A DNA stretch of 14,057 nucleotides from Betaproteobacteria bacterium UBA3031 (lineage in GTDB: Bacteria > Pseudomonadota > Gammaproteobacteria > Burkholderiales > Eutrophovitaceae), in assembly GCA_002367635.1 (NCBI GenBank), contig DFDI01000061.1:1-14057 (forward strand), read 5' to 3'. The notes under the pieces were generated by a model. The model was not told the DNA's origin. It made no database searches and saw only the letters and a list, made by a program, of their open reading frames with translations. Positions within the stretch are counted from its first letter, which is position 1, and each line of letters begins with the position of its first letter. The position numbers were made by a program, and so were the translations under genes. Below are positions 13,719 through 14,057 of this stretch, piece after piece.

Positions 13719-14057
13719 ATGACAAGCTTCAAACTCGGCCTGATGGCCGGAACAGCAGCTCTGGCAGTCCTCGGATCATCTGCATTAGCACAAGAGGTTA
13801 CCGGTGGCAACACCGATACGACCCAAGCAATGTCAAGCAATCTGAGAGCAGTCTCACAAGCCCGTCTTGATGGAGCCGATACTGAAAAAACTGATTGGCT
13901 TCAGGTCAATGGCGGATATTCACAAAAACGATATTTCCCAAGCAGTCAAATCAACTCAAGTAATGTTCATCAGCTCAAAACATCGTTTATATTTCAAACA
14001 GCCGTGCTTGAGTCAATGGAAACCGCTCCGTTGGTTGTAGATGGTGTGATGTATATA
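13719..14057 (+). CDS. PQQ-dependent alcohol dehydrogenase, 5' part
   Basis: N-terminal 113 codons of a periplasmic quinoprotein dehydrogenase of the methanol/ethanol dehydrogenase type; the gene runs past the right edge. It oxidises alcohols with pyrroloquinoline quinone and passes electrons to a cytochrome c. A signal peptide (LGLMAGTAALAVLGSSALA) ends at about residue 24. The mature start has the family pattern of the first propeller blade: WLQVNGGYSQKRYFPSSQIN, then NVHQLKTSFIF and METAPLVVDGVMYI. AGGGGG lies eight bases before the ATG. The metal and PQQ residues are beyond the window, so calcium or lanthanide type cannot be decided. Confidence 0.87.
   Translation, partial: MTSFKLGLMAGTAALAVLGSSALAQEVTGGNTDTTQAMSSNLRAVSQARLDGADTEKTDWLQVNGGYSQKRYFPSSQINSSNVHQLKTSFIFQTAVLESMETAPLVVDGVMYI

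Noticed and set aside
13661..13870. Short plus-strand frame at the start of the PQQ dehydrogenase gene
   Set aside because: It is in a different frame from the clear dehydrogenase sequence that starts at 13719 with its own ribosome binding site and signal peptide.

Overview
The window looks like an ordinary chromosomal stretch of a moderately AT-rich Proteobacterium, most likely a free-living gammaproteobacterium, possibly aquatic. The grounds are an FdxA-type 7Fe ferredoxin, an O-acetylhomoserine sulfhydrylase, a Tat-exported PhoX-like phosphatase, a Fur-box-led pair of bacterioferritins and a PQQ-dependent dehydrogenase. I see no tRNA, rRNA, CRISPR array, insertion sequence or phage gene. 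The taxonomic call is an inference from gene families, not a marker-gene result.

Layout. 1-1650: the 5' part of fdxA (minus strand, with an apparent one-base frameshift near its start) lies divergent to metY (plus), which ends at a strong intrinsic terminator. 1686-4482: a class II aldolase/adducin-family gene (minus) and a phoX-like gene (plus) diverge. A 15-bp palindrome sits where the -35 element of both promoters would be. 4483-5793: a Fur box and a sigma70-like promoter precede two overlapping bacterioferritin genes. One subunit keeps the ferroxidase ligands and lacks the haem methionine; the other keeps the methionine and has lost most ferroxidase ligands. A perfect 21-bp-arm hairpin follows them. 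6040-7294: a second, different class II aldolase/adducin protein, then a small exported protein resembling surface-adhesin protein E. 7327-8787 (minus): a MOSC-domain protein and a phthalate-dioxygenase-reductase-type flavin/2Fe-2S reductase, probably one two-gene operon.

8960-10596: three small single genes separated by two symmetrical intrinsic terminators. They are an exported stand-alone Cache-domain protein (plus), a cupin (minus) and an exported six-cysteine protein (minus). 10965-12841 (plus): a DUF423 membrane protein overlapping a membrane-anchored SOUL haem-binding-family protein, then a NIPSNAP-family protein and a small exported coiled-coil protein. 12866-13531 (minus): an exported ankyrin-repeat protein, divergent from the 5' end of an exported PQQ-dependent alcohol dehydrogenase that runs off the right edge.

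Taken together, several genes concern iron, haem or redox chemistry (FdxA, the bacterioferritin pair, PhoX with its iron/calcium cofactor, MOSC plus reductase, SOUL), and an unusual share of the small proteins are exported. I do not see a clear undescribed multi-gene system. The best leads are the MOSC/reductase pair, the complementary bacterioferritin pair under Fur, the shared operator between the aldolase gene and phoX, the long hairpin after the bacterioferritins, and the fdxA frameshift.
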